Part shown: piece after piece, positions 1 through 10,378 of the stretch
How the letters are laid out: the number at the start of each line of letters is the position of its first letter
Position numbering within the stretch: the first letter of the stretch is position 1
Assembly (NCBI GenBank): GCA_030951095.1
Contig: JAUZQI010000176.1
Coordinates: forward strand, 1 to 12,469
DNA from: Mariprofundus sp.
GTDB taxonomy: Bacteria; Pseudomonadota; Zetaproteobacteria; Mariprofundales; Mariprofundaceae
DNA length: 12,469 nucleotides
Direction of reading: 5' to 3'
Made by a program: the position numbers and the translations under genes
The notes under the pieces: model-generated
The model's input: only the letters and a program-made list of their open reading frames with translations
Told to the model about the DNA's origin: nothing
Databases searched by the model: none

Positions 1-465
1 GAATCAACAGCAGGTGTGGTGACACACTATCGCGGTCTCACGGTCACAGAAATGGGTGAACTGCGCCGCAGTCTGCATGAAGCAGATGTGTCTCTACAGG
101 TGGTCAAGAATACCTTGGCTCGCCGCGCTGCTGAAGGTACGGATTTCAAAGCAGCAACAGAGTTGTTCACCGGCCCGGTCGCGATTGCATATGGTAAAGA
201 TCCGGTAGGTATGGCGAAAGCCATCTCCGATTTTGCCAAAACGCATGACGCGCTCGACGTCAAAGGTGGTGTTCTCGATGGTAAGGCAGTGGATGTGTCC
301 GGTATTAAAGCTCTGGCCAGTCTGCCGTCACGCGAAGTTTTGCTCGCCAAAATGCTGGGAAGCATGCAGTCGCCGATTTCCGGATTCGTCCGTACATTGG
401 CAGAAGTACCTGCATCCTTCGTTCGCACACTGGCAGCCATTCGCGACCAGAAAGAAACCGCATAA
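1..465 (+). CDS. rplJ: 50S ribosomal protein L10 (5' end cut by window start)
   Basis: L10 anchors the L7/L12 dimers to 23S rRNA at the base of the ribosomal stalk, and in many bacteria the L10-L7/L12 complex represses its own operon by binding the mRNA leader upstream of rplJ, here outside the window. The frame is open from base 1, with 154 residues visible. The first visible residues, ESTAGVVTHYRGLTVTEM, match the internal family pattern 'V.D.RG.TV..M' of E. coli L10, so roughly the first 18-22 residues are missing; the GTG codons at 16 and 19 are internal and are not starts. Other family landmarks are VVKNTLARRA, the FTGPVAIAY segment and the C-terminal helix ending FVRTLAAIRDQKETA, which in the family carries the L7/L12 binding sites. 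The stop TAA is at 463-465. rplL follows after 74 nt, the usual order. Confidence 0.97.
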   Translation, partial: ESTAGVVTHYRGLTVTEMGELRRSLHEADVSLQVVKNTLARRAAEGTDFKAATELFTGPVAIAYGKDPVGMAKAISDFAKTHDALDVKGGVLDGKAVDVSGIKALASLPSREVLLAKMLGSMQSPISGFVRTLAEVPASFVRTLAAIRDQKETA

Positions 466-539
466 ACGAAGCTGCGTAACGCAAGCCAAGATCATTTATC
501 ACTATACTTTTTAAACTATAGCAAGAGGAGCTAAACAAA

Positions 540-920
540 ATGGCAATCACAAAAGAAGAATTAATCGAAGCAATCGAAACCATGACCGTACTGGAACTCT
601 CAGAGCTGGTAACAGCACTGGAAGACAAGTTCGGCGTATCTGCAGCTGCATCTGTAGCTGTGGCTGCTGGCCCTGCGGCGGCTGGCGGCGAAGCTGCTGC
701 TGAAGAGCAGACTGAATTCAATGTTGTTCTGACAAGCACAGGCGACAAGAAGATTCAGGTCATCAAGGCAGTGCGTGAAATCACCGGTCTGGGTCTGAAA
801 GAAGCCAAGGCAGTGGTTGATTGCGCACCTGGCAACGTCAAAGAAGGCGTTTCCAAGGATGAAGCTGAAGATATCAAGGGCAAGCTGGAAGCAGCAGGCG
901 CATCTGTAGAGCTGAAGTAA
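540..920 (+). CDS. rplL: 50S ribosomal protein L7/L12
   Basis: L7/L12 is the multi-copy stalk protein that recruits and stimulates the translational GTPases (IF2, EF-Tu, EF-G). The 126 residues compare with about 121 in E. coli. Three parts are visible: an N-terminal dimerisation/L10-binding helical domain (about 1-33, with [12 protein letters not shown]), an Ala/Gly-rich flexible hinge (about 34-55), and a C-terminal factor-binding domain (about 57-126) with [20 protein letters not shown] and the Gly-rich turn before SVELK. A strong Shine-Dalgarno AGAGGAG at 524-530 sits 9 nt before the ATG and fixes the start, in keeping with the need for several copies per ribosome. Cys95 lies in [12 protein letters not shown], where a small residue is more usual. 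It is flanked by rplJ upstream and rpoB 129 nt downstream. Confidence 0.99.
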   Translation: MAITKEELIEAIETMTVLELSELVTALEDKFGVSAAASVAVAAGPAAAGGEAAAEEQTEFNVVLTSTGDKKIQVIKAVREITGLGLKEAKAVVDCAPGNVKEGVSKDEAEDIKGKLEAAGASVELK

Positions 921-966
921 GCTTTACTCATTGTTCCGCTTTCACACCTGAGTGAAGCAGGCTGAT

Positions 967-1002
967 CCCCGGTGGCGCAAGCTGCCGGGGCTTGGCCTTT
1001 TT
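967..1002 (+). terminator. rplL-rpoB intergenic attenuator (partial terminator) hairpin
   Basis: A 10-bp stem pairs CCCCGGTGGC (967-976) with GCTGCCGGGG (981-990), containing two adjacent G-U pairs, and is closed by a GCAA tetraloop (977-980). Seven bases later comes a run of five T (998-1002). The T run is offset from the stem, which suits a leaky rather than a complete terminator. E. coli has a partial terminator at this place in the operon, so that rpoBC is transcribed less than rplJL; the same role is inferred here from position and shape. A smaller hairpin (TTCAC 941-945 with GTGAA 952-956) lies just upstream. In E. coli this spacer also has an RNase III site, but I cannot show one here. 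Confidence 0.7.
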
Positions 1003-1049
1003 CGCGTTGAATTAGTTAGCAAAAAATCAGTTTATCGTTCGAGGTTAAC

Positions 1050-4000
1050 ATGGCCAAGCAAGCATCATTGAAACGTATCCGCAAGAATTTCGGCACCATT
1101 AAGTCTCCGATCAGCATGCCCAATATGCTGTCGTTGCAGACTGAATCCTACCACGAGTTTGTGGGTTACGGTGAGGCGGTTAATGAATCACGCCTGGCAA
1201 CCGTGTTCCAGTCAGTTTTCCCGGTACGTGATTATGCCGGTAATGCAGAACTCGCATTTGAAGGGCTGGAATATAGCCCTCCACGTTATGATCTGGATGA
1301 ATGTCGTCGCCGCGATATGACTTATGCCTTGCCTGTAAAAGTTAAACTGCGGCTGAAAATTTTTGAGTCTGATGGTCATTCGCGGAAGAACCGCAAAGTG
1401 CGCGAGGTGCGCGATCAATCAGTATATATGGGTGAAATTCCTAATATGACCGAGTTCGGTTCGTTCATTATTAATGGCACTGAGCGCGCGATTGTATCCC
1501 AAATGCACCGTTCTCCGGGTGTGTTCTTTGATCATGATAAAGGCAAAACCCATGCTTCCGGAAAATTTCTATTTAAGGCGCGTGTGATTCCTTATCGCGG
1601 GTCATGGCTGGATTTCGAATTTGACGCCAAGGATCATGTCAATTTCCGTATTGACTTGCGTCGCAAGATGCCATGCGGGATTTTGTTGAAGGCCCTGGGT
1701 CTTTCCACGCAGGATATTCTGGAGCGTTTTTATCAGCGCCGTACCTATCGTTTTTTCAAGAAGGGAATCCAGATCAAGTTTGAACCAGAAAAATTTGTTG
1801 GCACGCGAGCGGTTACGACAATCAAAATTGGTAACAAAAATATCGTTGCCGAAGGAAAAAAATTCACCAAACTGGCTATTAAGCGTTTAACAGAAGCCGA
1901 TGTGAAATGGATTGATGTTCCTGTTGAAACGGTCATTGGCGAAGTGTCGGCCGAACCTGTCCTGCTTGATGGAGGCGAAATTCTGATCGACCACAATCAG
2001 GAACTGACTGAAGAGTCTATTTCTGCCTTGCAGGGAATCGGGGTCAAGCAATTTGATTGCTTGTTGATTGACGCATCGGTGCGAGGCCCTTGGCTGGCAG
2101 ATACTTTGCGTCTGGATATGGTACAGTCACGCGAAGAAGCGCGTGTAGAAATTTATCGCATGATGCGTCCTGGCGAACCGCCAACAGTGGAAACCGCCCG
2201 AGCGCTGTTTGAATCTCTGTTTTATGATAAATCACGTTATGATCTGTCACGTGTTGGTCGCATGAAGCTAAACAGTCGCCTGGAGATCAGCGATGACGAT
2301 GTGCCGCTGGATCAGGGCACGCTGCGCGTGGAAGACATTTTGATGACACTGGATACCTTGTTGTCTCTGCGTGATGGTATCGGAGAAGTGGATGATATCG
2401 ACCACCTGGGCAATCGTCGCCTGCGTTCCGTGGGCGAGTTGCTGGAAAATCAGATCCGTGTGGGCTTGGTTCGCATGGAACGTGCCATCCGTGAGCGTTT
2501 GAGTTCCGGTGATCTGACTGAAATGATGCCATCGGATGTCGTGAATGCAAAACCGTTGATTGCATCGGTGAAAGAGTTTTTTGGTTCATCACAACTGTCC
2601 CAGTTTATGGATCAGACCAATCCGCTTTCTGAAGTGACGCATAAGCGTCGTCTTTCCGCTTTAGGCCCCGGTGGTTTGTCTCGTGAGCGTGCCGGCTTTG
2701 AAGTGCGAGACGTGCATCCGACCCATTATGGCCGCCTGTGCCCGATTGAAACACCGGAAGGGCCGAATATTGGTCTGATTAACTCGCTGGCAACTTATGC
2801 CAAGGTGAATGATTTTGGCTTTATTGAAACGCCATACCGCAAGGTTGAGGATGGAAAAGCAACCGATGAAGTGGAATATCTATCAGCGATTGATGAAGGC
2901 ATTCCTGTCATTGCACAGGCCAATGCTGTTGTCGATGGCAATGGGTTGTTTGTCGCTGATCTGGTGCAGTGCCGTCAGGGTGGTGAGTTTATTATGGCAA
3001 CGCCCGCCGAGATCAATTATATGGATGTGTCGCCGACGCAGGTGATATCTGTCGGTGCCGGATTGATTCCATTCCTCGAGCATGACGATGCCAACCGCGC
3101 ACTGATGGGCGCAAACATGCAGCGTCAGGCCGTACCATTACTGCGTTCCGAAAAGCCATTGGTGGGAACCGGCATGGAAGCTCCTCTGGCACGTGACTCG
3201 GGTGTATCTCAGGTTGCCCGTCGTGGTGGTATGATCGAACGTGTGGATGGCGGACGCATTGTTGTTCGAGCCAATGATGATGAGCAGGTTGAAGGCGAGC
3301 CGGGCGTGGATATCTATCGTCTGTTCAAGTATCGCCGCTCCAACCAGAATACCTGTTTCAACCAACGGCCACTGGTGAAAATGGGCGAGGAAGTGGCCAA
3401 GGGCGATATTATTGCTGATGGTCCTTCCACGGACTTGGGTGAGTTGGCATTGGGTCGTAATGCGCTGGTCGCACTGATGCCATGGCGTGGTTATAACTTT
3501 GAGGATGCAATTGTAATTTCCGAGAAGCTGGTTAAGGACGATGTTTATACTTCTATCCATATCGAGGAATTCGAGGCAGTTGCTCGCGACACCAAACTGG
3601 GTGAGGAAGAAATTACCCGTGATATTCCGAATGTAGGCGAAGATGCGCTGCGTCATCTGGACGATTGTGGTGTTGCCTATATCGGTGCTGAAGTGAAGCA
3701 GGGTGATATTCTGGTTGGCAAGATTACCCCTAAGGGTGAAACCCAGCTTTCTCCGGAAGAAAAATTATTACGTGCGATTTTTGGTGAGAAGGCATCGGAT
3801 GTGCGTGACACTTCCATGCGTGTCAAACCGGGTGAAGAGGGCGTCGTGGTTGATGTACAGGTCTTTACCCGCCGTGGTGATGAGAAGGATGATCGCGCCA
3901 AGGCGATTGAAGAAATGTCAATCGAACAGCTCTATAGTGATAAGGAAGATGAGCGCCGTATCTTGGAAACCAATGCAGCCAGCCGTTTGCATGCATTGCT

Positions 4001-5144
4001 TGTAGGTCGGCCTGCAGGCCAGTTCAAGGGACTGAAGAAGGGTGAAACCATCAAGGCTGAGCACATTGAAGCACTGAGCCTGCGCGATCTGGCCAGTGTT
4101 TCAGTAGACGATGATGCAATCAATGAGCGTCTGGCAGAAATTCATGAGTCCATGGATCGGGAACGAGGTAAGCTGGAATCCCGCTTTGAAGAAAAAGTAG
4201 CCAAGGTGCGCGAAGGCTCTGAGTTGAAGCCGGGTGTTATCAAAGTGGTCAAGGTGTTTGTCGCGGTGAAGCGCAAGCTGCAGCCGGGCGACAAGATGGC
4301 TGGTCGTCATGGAAACAAGGGCGTGATTTCAATTATCGTGCCGGAAGAGGATATGCCATTTACTGAAGATGGTACGCCGGTAGACATTTGTTTGAATCCA
4401 CTGGGTGTGCCATCACGTATGAATATTGGGCAAATCTTTGAAATCCATATGGGCTGGGCAGCCAGTGCGTTGGGCAAGAAGATTGATGCCATGTTGCAGC
4501 GTCATGCAACCTCCAATGAGGTTAAGGCATTCCTGCTGGATGCATACGATGAAGATAAATCGGCATGTCGTGATATCAAAGGCATGGATGATGAGGCTCT
4601 GTTTGAGTTAGCTACCAACCTCAAGGGCGGAGTTCCTATTGCCACCCCGGCATTCGATGGTGCCAAAGAAGAGCATATCAAACGGATGCTGAAGTTGGCA
4701 GACCTACCGGAGTCGGGCCAGACAATATTGTATGATGGTCGAACTGGTGAGGCGTTTGACCGTCCGATCACCATCGGTCATATGTACATTCTTAAACTGC
4801 ATCATTTGGTGGATGAGAAGATTCATGCTCGTTCCACCGGCCCGTACTCGCTGGTTACCCAGCAGCCACTGGGCGGTAAGGCTCAGTTTGGCGGCCAGCG
4901 CTTCGGTGAAATGGAAGTCTGGGCGCTGGAAGCTTATGGCGCTGCTTATACGCTGCAGGAAATGCTGACTGTGAAGTCGGATGATGTGCAGGGACGTACG
5001 AAAATGTATGAGTCGATTGTTCGCGGGGATATGACTTTTGATGCAGGAATTCCTGAATCATTCAATGTCATGACCAAGGAATTGAATGCTCTGGGTATTG
5101 ATCTGGCTATGGTCAAGCGCCCATCCAAGAACGAAGGAGACTAA
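1050..5144 (+). CDS. rpoB: DNA-directed RNA polymerase subunit beta
   Basis: This is the beta subunit of RNA polymerase, forming with beta' the catalytic cleft. It has 1364 residues (1342 in E. coli). GAGG at 1041-1044 precedes the ATG by 5 nt, and the [15 protein letters not shown] start looks complete. Visible landmarks: rifampicin-pocket cluster I at about 512-541, with Q518, D521, H531 and S536 corresponding to E. coli Q513, D516, H526 and S531, all wild type; [17 protein letters not shown] at 559-575, also rifampicin-pocket and fork-loop residues; NFEDA with E818-D819, equivalent to E. coli E813-D814 near the active site; [12 protein letters not shown] at 1080-1091 with the two active-centre lysines K1082 and K1090; and the C-terminal [15 protein letters not shown] clamp segment starting at 1275. 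The offset to E. coli rises from +5 to +17 between residues 819 and 1082, so the extra length lies mainly in or around the betaSI2-like insertion. The protein is predicted to be rifampicin-sensitive. Confidence 0.99.
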   Translation: MAKQASLKRIRKNFGTIKSPISMPNMLSLQTESYHEFVGYGEAVNESRLATVFQSVFPVRDYAGNAELAFEGLEYSPPRYDLDECRRRDMTYALPVKVKLRLKIFESDGHSRKNRKVREVRDQSVYMGEIPNMTEFGSFIINGTERAIVSQMHRSPGVFFDHDKGKTHASGKFLFKARVIPYRGSWLDFEFDAKDHVNFRIDLRRKMPCGILLKALGLSTQDILERFYQRRTYRFFKKGIQIKFEPEKFVGTRAVTTIKIGNKNIVAEGKKFTKLAIKRLTEADVKWIDVPVETVIGEVSAEPVLLDGGEILIDHNQELTEESISALQGIGVKQFDCLLIDASVRGPWLADTLRLDMVQSREEARVEIYRMMRPGEPPTVETARALFESLFYDKSRYDLSRVGRMKLNSRLEISDDDVPLDQGTLRVEDILMTLDTLLSLRDGIGEVDDIDHLGNRRLRSVGELLENQIRVGLVRMERAIRERLSSGDLTEMMPSDVVNAKPLIASVKEFFGSSQLSQFMDQTNPLSEVTHKRRLSALGPGGLSRERAGFEVRDVHPTHYGRLCPIETPEGPNIGLINSLATYAKVNDFGFIETPYRKVEDGKATDEVEYLSAIDEGIPVIAQANAVVDGNGLFVADLVQCRQGGEFIMATPAEINYMDVSPTQVISVGAGLIPFLEHDDANRALMGANMQRQAVPLLRSEKPLVGTGMEAPLARDSGVSQVARRGGMIERVDGGRIVVRANDDEQVEGEPGVDIYRLFKYRRSNQNTCFNQRPLVKMGEEVAKGDIIADGPSTDLGELALGRNALVALMPWRGYNFEDAIVISEKLVKDDVYTSIHIEEFEAVARDTKLGEEEITRDIPNVGEDALRHLDDCGVAYIGAEVKQGDILVGKITPKGETQLSPEEKLLRAIFGEKASDVRDTSMRVKPGEEGVVVDVQVFTRRGDEKDDRAKAIEEMSIEQLYSDKEDERRILETNAASRLHALLVGRPAGQFKGLKKGETIKAEHIEALSLRDLASVSVDDDAINERLAEIHESMDRERGKLESRFEEKVAKVREGSELKPGVIKVVKVFVAVKRKLQPGDKMAGRHGNKGVISIIVPEEDMPFTEDGTPVDICLNPLGVPSRMNIGQIFEIHMGWAASALGKKIDAMLQRHATSNEVKAFLLDAYDEDKSACRDIKGMDDEALFELATNLKGGVPIATPAFDGAKEEHIKRMLKLADLPESGQTILYDGRTGEAFDRPITIGHMYILKLHHLVDEKIHARSTGPYSLVTQQPLGGKAQFGGQRFGEMEVWALEAYGAAYTLQEMLTVKSDDVQGRTKMYESIVRGDMTFDAGIPESFNVMTKELNALGIDLAMVKRPSKNEGD

Positions 5145-5147
5145 GTC

Positions 5148-8100
5148 ATGCAAGAACTGCTTAGAATGTTCCAGAAGCCGTCCAGCATCCAGGAATTCGA
5201 TGGTCTGCGCGTTGGACTTGCCAGCCCGGAAAAGATTCGTTCCTGGTCATATGGCGAGGTTAAGAAGCCAGAAACCATTAACTATCGCACTTTCAAGCCT
5301 GAACGGGATGGTTTGTTTTGTGCCAAAATCTTTGGCCCGATCAAGGATTACGAGTGTCTGTGTGGTAAATACAAGCGCCTGAAACATCGTGGTGTCGTGT
5401 GTGAAAAATGCTCGGTAGAAGTGATTCAGTCCAAAGTTCGCCGCGAGCGTATGGGGCATATCGATCTGGCTGCACCGGTCGCACATATCTGGTTTCTGAA
5501 GAGTCTGCCGTCCCGCATTGGCCTGCTGCTCGATAAAACACTGAAAGAGTTGGAACGCATACTTTATTTTGAGTCCTATATTGTGCTCGATCCGGGGCTG
5601 ACCAGTCTGGAACAATTCCAGATTTTGACCGAAGAAGAATATATTGAGGCTTTTGAGGAATACGGCGAAGAATTCCGTGCCAGTATGGGTGCGGAAGCAC
5701 TGCAGGAAATGCTGAAAAACATCGATCTGGAAGAAGAGCGCCAGTCATTGCGTGCTCAGATTGGTGCTACCAAGGCCGTGACCAAGCTTACCAAGTTGAC
5801 CAAACGCTTGTCTACCGTTGAAGCAATGCTGGGATCCGGTAACCGTCCTGAATGGATGATTCTGAACGTGGTTCCGGTATTGCCACCGGAAATTCGTCCG
5901 CTGGTACCGCTGGATGGCGGTCGATTTGCCACTTCTGATCTGAATGATTTGTATCGTCGCGTGATCAATCGTAATAATCGCCTGAAACGTTTGTTGGAGT
6001 TGAATGCACCTGAAATCATCACCCGCAACGAAAAACGCATGTTGCAGGAATCAGTCGATGCGTTGTTCGATAATGATCGCCGCAGCAAGCCGATCACCGG
6101 TAACAATCGTCGCCCATTGAAATCCCTGTCCAATGTCATCAAGGGCAAGCAGGGCCGTTTCCGTCAGAATTTACTGGGTAAACGTGTTGATTACTCCGGT
6201 CGTTCCGTCATTGTGGTTGGCCCTGATCTGAAATTGCATCAGTGCGGGTTGCCTAAAAAGATGGCGCTGGAATTGTTCAAGCCGTTTATCTACAACAAAC
6301 TGGAACTACGCGGTCTGGCCAACACCATCAAGGCAGCCAAGAAGCTGGTCGAGCAAGGCATCCCTGAAGTATGGGATATTCTGGCAGAAGTGATTCATCA
6401 GCATCCGGTGATGCTCAACCGTGCACCAACATTGCACAGGCTTGGCATTCAGGCTTTTGAACCGGTATTGGTGGAAGGTAAGGCGATCCGTCTGCATCCG
6501 CTGGTTTGTACGGCCTTTAATGCTGACTTCGATGGTGACCAGATGGCTGTCCATGTGCCGCTGTCAATAGAGGCGCAGACAGAAACACGTGCGCTGATGA
6601 TGTCCACCAACAATATCCTGTCACCAGCTACCGGCAAGCCGGTGATTGTACCAACGCAGGATATGGTGTTGGGCATTTACTATCTGACCCGCGAACGGCC
6701 ATTCGGATTAGGCGAAGGCATGGTATTTTCATCTCCGGAAGAGGCCTTGCGTGCCATGGATGCCGGTGTTGCCGGATTGCACAGTCGTGTGATCTGTCGT
6801 ATTCGGGGTAAGCGCGAAAATACAACGGTTGGTCGTGCGATTCTGTCCACGATTCTGCCGAAGGAAATGTCTTTTTCATGCGTCAATCGAGAATTAACCA
6901 AGAAGGATGTTGCCAATCTGATTGAGGATTGTTATCGCCTGGCGGGAAACAAGGCAACAGTGCTTCTGGCAGATCGCCTGAAAGTATTCGGTTACACCTA
7001 CGCAACCAAGTCAGGTGCTTCATTTGCGCTCGGAGATGTGGTGGTGCCGGATAGTAAAGTGCCGACAGTTGCAGCTACTGAAGCAGAAGTTGCCAAGGTG
7101 CAGAAACAGTATGTCGATGGCCTGATTACAGCCGGTGAACGCTACAACAAGGTGGTCGACTTGTGGACGCATACCACTGAGAAAGTGGCGCGTGCCATGA
7201 TGGATAACCTGTCCAGCGAGAAATTAACCAATGCTGACGGGTCACAAACTGAAGAGGCCAAAACCTTTAATCCGGTATATATGATGGCTGATTCCGGTGC
7301 GCGTGGTTCGGCCCAGCAGATTCGTCAGCTGGCCGGTATGCGTGGCTTGATGGCCAAGCCGGACGGTTCGATTATTGAAACACCTATTACCGCCAATTTC
7401 CGTGAAGGATTAACCATTCTGCAATACTTCATCTCCACCCATGGTGCCCGTAAAGGCTTGGCGGATACAGCCTTGAAAACTGCCAACTCCGGTTATCTGA
7501 CTCGTCGGCTTGTCGATGTTGCCCAGGATGCCGTGGTTCGCGAGCAGGATTGCGGCACTGACAGCGGCGTCACCCTGACAGCGTTGGTGGAAGGCGGCGA
7601 AGTGATTGAACCTTTGTATGAGCGTGTGCTGGGCCGTGTATTGCAGTCAAGCGCAGTCGATCCGATTTCCGGCGTCGAAATTGCTCCGGCTGGTGCCATG
7701 GTCAATGAGGAACTGGCTGAAAAGATTGATGAGGCCGGTATTGAAGTGGTGCGTATCCGTTCCGTGCTGACCTGTGAAGCCGAAGAAGGCGTCTGTGCCA
7801 ACTGCTACGGCCGTGATCTGGGCCATGGCACGCCGGTGGGTATCGGTGAAACAGTCGGTGTCATCGCCGCCCAATCTATTGGTGAACCGGGCACACAGCT
7901 GACCATGCGCACGTTCCATGTCGGTGGTACAGCCTCCCGATCTGCCGAGCAGGCGCATGTGGAAGCGAAATTCGGTGGCGTAGCCTTGCTGGAAGAGGCG
8001 ATCACGGTAACCGATACGTATGGCACCGAGATTGTTATTAACCGTCATACCGAAGTAGTGATCAACGATAGTAAGGGCAAGGAGATGGAACGTCACCGTA

Positions 8101-9350
8101 TCCCGTATGGTGCACATCTGCTGGTTAAGGATGCTGTCAAAATCAAGGTTGGTGAAAAACTGGCCGAATGGGATCCGTACACCATGCCGCTGATTGCTGA
8201 AACCTATGGGCGTATTCGTTTTGTCGATCTGGAAGAAGGTATCACCATGCGCGAGCAGTCTGATGAAGTGACAGGGCTGTCCAGTCGTGTGGTGACACAG
8301 CAGGATGCAACTCGCAAGGATGCGCTACGGCCTCAAATTCATCTGGTTGATCCAAAAGATCCTGACGGTGACCCGATTATACTGGCGCGCACCAATACTC
8401 CGGCTCGTTACTTCCTGTCCCCGGGCGCTATTATGAATGTGGATAACGAAACAGAAGTAAAAGCGGGTGAAGTACTGGCACGCATTCCACGCGAAGCAGG
8501 CAAGACCAAAGATATTACCGGCGGTCTGCCACGCGTGGTTGAGTTATTTGAAGCTCGCAAACCGAAAAATCTGGCATTTATTGCCGGTGCTGATGGTACG
8601 ATCTCCTTCGGGAAGGATATTCGCGGCAAGCGCCGTGTATATGTGAACCCGTCAGATGGATCCGATCAGCTGGAATACCAGATTCCGAAGGGGTCTCAGA
8701 TTCTGGTTCAGGAAGGAGATCGTGTCCGTCGTGGTGAGCGTTTGATGGAAGGCTCACCTGCACCGCAGGATATTCTGAAGGTGCTCGGTGTTGAGGCATT
8801 GGCCAACTACCTGACTGATGAAATTCAGGAGGTTTATCGTATGCAGGGCGTGAAAATCAATGATAAGCATATCGAAGTGATTGCCCGTCAGATGATGCGC
8901 AAGGTTCAGATTATTGATCCGGGGCAGTCAGAATATGTGGCGGATGAACAGCCGATCCGCAAGCATGTATTGGAGGCCAACCGTAAACTTGTCGCCGAAG
9001 GTAAGGCTCCGGCAACATTTGAGCCGATCCTGCTGGGAATCACCAAGTCTTCGTTGAGTACGGAATCGTTTATTTCAGCTGCATCCTTCCAGGAGACTAC
9101 CCGCGTAATCACCGAGGCGGCTTTGGCTGGTAAGGTTGATTGGTTGACGGGACTGAAAGAGAATGTAATTCTCGGACGCTTGCTGCCAGCCGGTACTGGC
9201 CTTGCCGCACGCAATGCACCGAAACCGGAAGCAGAAGAAGTGGATGATTCAGCCGTTGAGGCAACTCCTGACGTCGAGGTATTGGAAGAGCTGGCTCAAA
9301 TTATCGATGATAGTAGCGAGGTTGCGAATACCGAAGGCAAAGCAGCATAA
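5148..9350 (+). CDS. rpoC: DNA-directed RNA polymerase subunit beta'
   Basis: This is the catalytic beta' subunit, 1400 residues (1407 in E. coli). The start ATG lies 3 nt after the rpoB stop with AAGGAGA at 5134-5140, inside the end of rpoB, implying coupled translation. Visible in order: N-terminal zinc site C70, C72, C85, C88 (same numbers as E. coli); the catalytic NADFDGD at 458-464 with Mg-binding D460, D462, D464; the bridge helix around 757-792 ([17 protein letters not shown]); the second zinc site C802, C876, C883, C886; the trigger-loop region [20 protein letters not shown] at 904-923 plus H924, with M920 and H924 matching E. coli M932 and H936; an SI3-like insertion between about 930 and 1118; the DITGGLPRV segment from 1122; and [13 protein letters not shown] near 1308. 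After about 1350 the tail is acidic and poorly conserved, as in relatives. All catalytic residues are present. Confidence 0.99.
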   Translation: MQELLRMFQKPSSIQEFDGLRVGLASPEKIRSWSYGEVKKPETINYRTFKPERDGLFCAKIFGPIKDYECLCGKYKRLKHRGVVCEKCSVEVIQSKVRRERMGHIDLAAPVAHIWFLKSLPSRIGLLLDKTLKELERILYFESYIVLDPGLTSLEQFQILTEEEYIEAFEEYGEEFRASMGAEALQEMLKNIDLEEERQSLRAQIGATKAVTKLTKLTKRLSTVEAMLGSGNRPEWMILNVVPVLPPEIRPLVPLDGGRFATSDLNDLYRRVINRNNRLKRLLELNAPEIITRNEKRMLQESVDALFDNDRRSKPITGNNRRPLKSLSNVIKGKQGRFRQNLLGKRVDYSGRSVIVVGPDLKLHQCGLPKKMALELFKPFIYNKLELRGLANTIKAAKKLVEQGIPEVWDILAEVIHQHPVMLNRAPTLHRLGIQAFEPVLVEGKAIRLHPLVCTAFNADFDGDQMAVHVPLSIEAQTETRALMMSTNNILSPATGKPVIVPTQDMVLGIYYLTRERPFGLGEGMVFSSPEEALRAMDAGVAGLHSRVICRIRGKRENTTVGRAILSTILPKEMSFSCVNRELTKKDVANLIEDCYRLAGNKATVLLADRLKVFGYTYATKSGASFALGDVVVPDSKVPTVAATEAEVAKVQKQYVDGLITAGERYNKVVDLWTHTTEKVARAMMDNLSSEKLTNADGSQTEEAKTFNPVYMMADSGARGSAQQIRQLAGMRGLMAKPDGSIIETPITANFREGLTILQYFISTHGARKGLADTALKTANSGYLTRRLVDVAQDAVVREQDCGTDSGVTLTALVEGGEVIEPLYERVLGRVLQSSAVDPISGVEIAPAGAMVNEELAEKIDEAGIEVVRIRSVLTCEAEEGVCANCYGRDLGHGTPVGIGETVGVIAAQSIGEPGTQLTMRTFHVGGTASRSAEQAHVEAKFGGVALLEEAITVTDTYGTEIVINRHTEVVINDSKGKEMERHRIPYGAHLLVKDAVKIKVGEKLAEWDPYTMPLIAETYGRIRFVDLEEGITMREQSDEVTGLSSRVVTQQDATRKDALRPQIHLVDPKDPDGDPIILARTNTPARYFLSPGAIMNVDNETEVKAGEVLARIPREAGKTKDITGGLPRVVELFEARKPKNLAFIAGADGTISFGKDIRGKRRVYVNPSDGSDQLEYQIPKGSQILVQEGDRVRRGERLMEGSPAPQDILKVLGVEALANYLTDEIQEVYRMQGVKINDKHIEVIARQMMRKVQIIDPGQSEYVADEQPIRKHVLEANRKLVAEGKAPATFEPILLGITKSSLSTESFISAASFQETTRVITEAALAGKVDWLTGLKENVILGRLLPAGTGLAARNAPKPEAEEVDDSAVEATPDVEVLEELAQIIDDSSEVANTEGKAA

Positions 9351-9371
9351 TCTAATCTGGCATAAGCTATG

Positions 9372-9396
9372 AAAGGCCGCCCTCGGGCGGCCTTTT
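9372..9396 (+). terminator. Rho-independent terminator after rpoC
   Basis: A 10-bp perfect stem, AAAGGCCGCC (9372-9381) with GGCGGCCTTT (9386-9395), is closed by a CTCG loop and followed directly by T9393-9396. It starts 21 nt after the rpoC stop. It should end the rplJL-rpoBC transcript and separate it from the cytochrome gene, which implies that the str operon genes (rpsL, rpsG, fusA, tuf) are not cotranscribed with rpoC here. Confidence 0.9.
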
Positions 9397-9411
9397 GTGG
9401 TTGGCAGGCAT

Positions 9412-9417
9412 TATAAT
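9412..9417 (+). promoter_or_regulatory. Candidate sigma70 -10 box for the cytochrome c gene
   Basis: A perfect TATAAT lies 16 nt past the rpoC terminator and 118 nt before the cytochrome start. A promoter is expected here because a strong terminator separates the genes. No good -35 is seen: 16-18 nt upstream falls inside the terminator stem, and there is no TGn extension. Position and the consensus -10 are the only support. Confidence 0.35.
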
Positions 9418-9535
9418 AGACCGCATGAATCGTGCTCATGGTGGTGTAACCGTTTGCTCTGTACGGTTGCGCTTTTGTAGTGCGCTCTGCAGCGTTGGCT
9501 CAAACGACCTGTACGACCCATAGAGGAGGCCGAAT

Positions 9536-10351
9536 ATGAAAAAAAATGCATGGATGATATTACTGGCATCGTTGGCGCTTGCAGCCTGTCAGGATAATAC
9601 GGCACCGCAGCAGGCGAGCATGCCTGCGGAGACTGAACATAGTGCACAGGCAGTCGTGCCTGCACAGCCTGCGGCTACTTCATCAGATTCGGTAGCTGTT
9701 CCGGCAAATCTGTCAGAGTCAGTCGATCAGTCGGTGGCGGAAAGCAAGGCATTACAAGTTGAAGCAACAGATACAGTTGCTGTAACTAAGCCGGCAAAAA
9801 GTAGCGCAGCGGCTACAATCCAGCAGTCGATGGTTCAGGCCAAGGCAGCTGCTGTTGCAACAGCAGCTGATCTGGTGGCCAAAGTAAACACAGAAGCTTC
9901 TGGTGCAACGGCCAAAGCAACGCAGCCAAAAAAGGTGGATGCACCCAAAACCCCACCAACTGTTGTACAACCTGCAGCATCCGAAAAGCCAGTTGCGGAG
10001 TCTGCTGCAGCGGCATCGCTGGTGGCGGTTGGTGATATCGCCAAAGGCAAGGTGGTCGCCAACAAATGCAAGACATGCCATAATTTTACGGAAAAAAAGA
10101 AAATTGGTCCTGGCCTGAAAGGTATTGTGGGTCGCAAGGCGGGCATCATGTCTGGCATGAAATACAGTACTGTGCTGGCCGCTGGCGGTTGGGTGTGGAC
10201 TGAGAAAAACATCGCCATGTGGGACTGTGATTCCAAAAAAGCCATTAAAGTCTTGTCGGGCAATCCGGCAGCAAAAACGAGAATGCCGGTGCAACGGATT
10301 TGCGATCCGCAGAAACAGGCCGATCTGATTGCTTTTCTGAAAACCCTGTAA
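9536..10351 (+). CDS. Lipid-anchored monoheme c-type cytochrome with long Ala-rich linker
   Basis: A 271-residue predicted lipoprotein with a C-terminal class I cytochrome c domain, acting in periplasmic electron transfer; its partner is unknown. The signal peptide is MKKNAWMILLASLALAAC, with lipobox LAAC and lipidation at Cys18. Residue +2 is Gln, not Asp, so outer-membrane sorting is expected under E. coli Lol rules. Residues 19 to about 165 form a low-complexity tether rich in Ala, Val, Lys, Thr, Ser and Gln, with a likely helical stretch (about residues 83-115). The cytochrome domain starts near G166 (GDIAKGK); heme attaches at C178-K-T-C181-H182, and M250 in TRMP is the probable sixth ligand. 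ADLIAFLKTL is the typical closing helix. Two extra cysteines, C231 and C256, bracket Met250. AGAGGAGG at 9522-9529, 6 nt before the ATG, fixes the start. It lies between two terminators and is probably monocistronic. I recognise the domain but not a named orthologue. Confidence 0.9.
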   Translation: MKKNAWMILLASLALAACQDNTAPQQASMPAETEHSAQAVVPAQPAATSSDSVAVPANLSESVDQSVAESKALQVEATDTVAVTKPAKSSAAATIQQSMVQAKAAAVATAADLVAKVNTEASGATAKATQPKKVDAPKTPPTVVQPAASEKPVAESAAAASLVAVGDIAKGKVVANKCKTCHNFTEKKKIGPGLKGIVGRKAGIMSGMKYSTVLAAGGWVWTEKNIAMWDCDSKKAIKVLSGNPAAKTRMPVQRICDPQKQADLIAFLKTL

Positions 10352-10378
10352 TCCACACATCATCGTTGAGATATCATG

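Noticed and set aside
16..18. GTG as the start of rplJ
   Set aside because: The frame is open to base 1 and the residues before the GTG fit the internal L10 alignment; the true start is upstream of the window.
503..508. TATACT as a -10 box for a promoter inside the rplJ-rplL spacer
   Set aside because: No -35-like hexamer at the right distance (around 480-485), and rplL is normally transcribed with rplJ; an AT-rich spacer gives such hits easily.
2580..2670. Possible rifampicin-resistance substitutions in rpoB
   Set aside because: All main cluster I positions (Q518, D521, H531, S536 here) carry the sensitive-type residues.
3138..3656. 172-codon reverse-strand frame inside rpoB
   Set aside because: No ribosome site or domain, and it lies fully within a highly conserved part of rpoB; expected by chance in a 4-kb gene.
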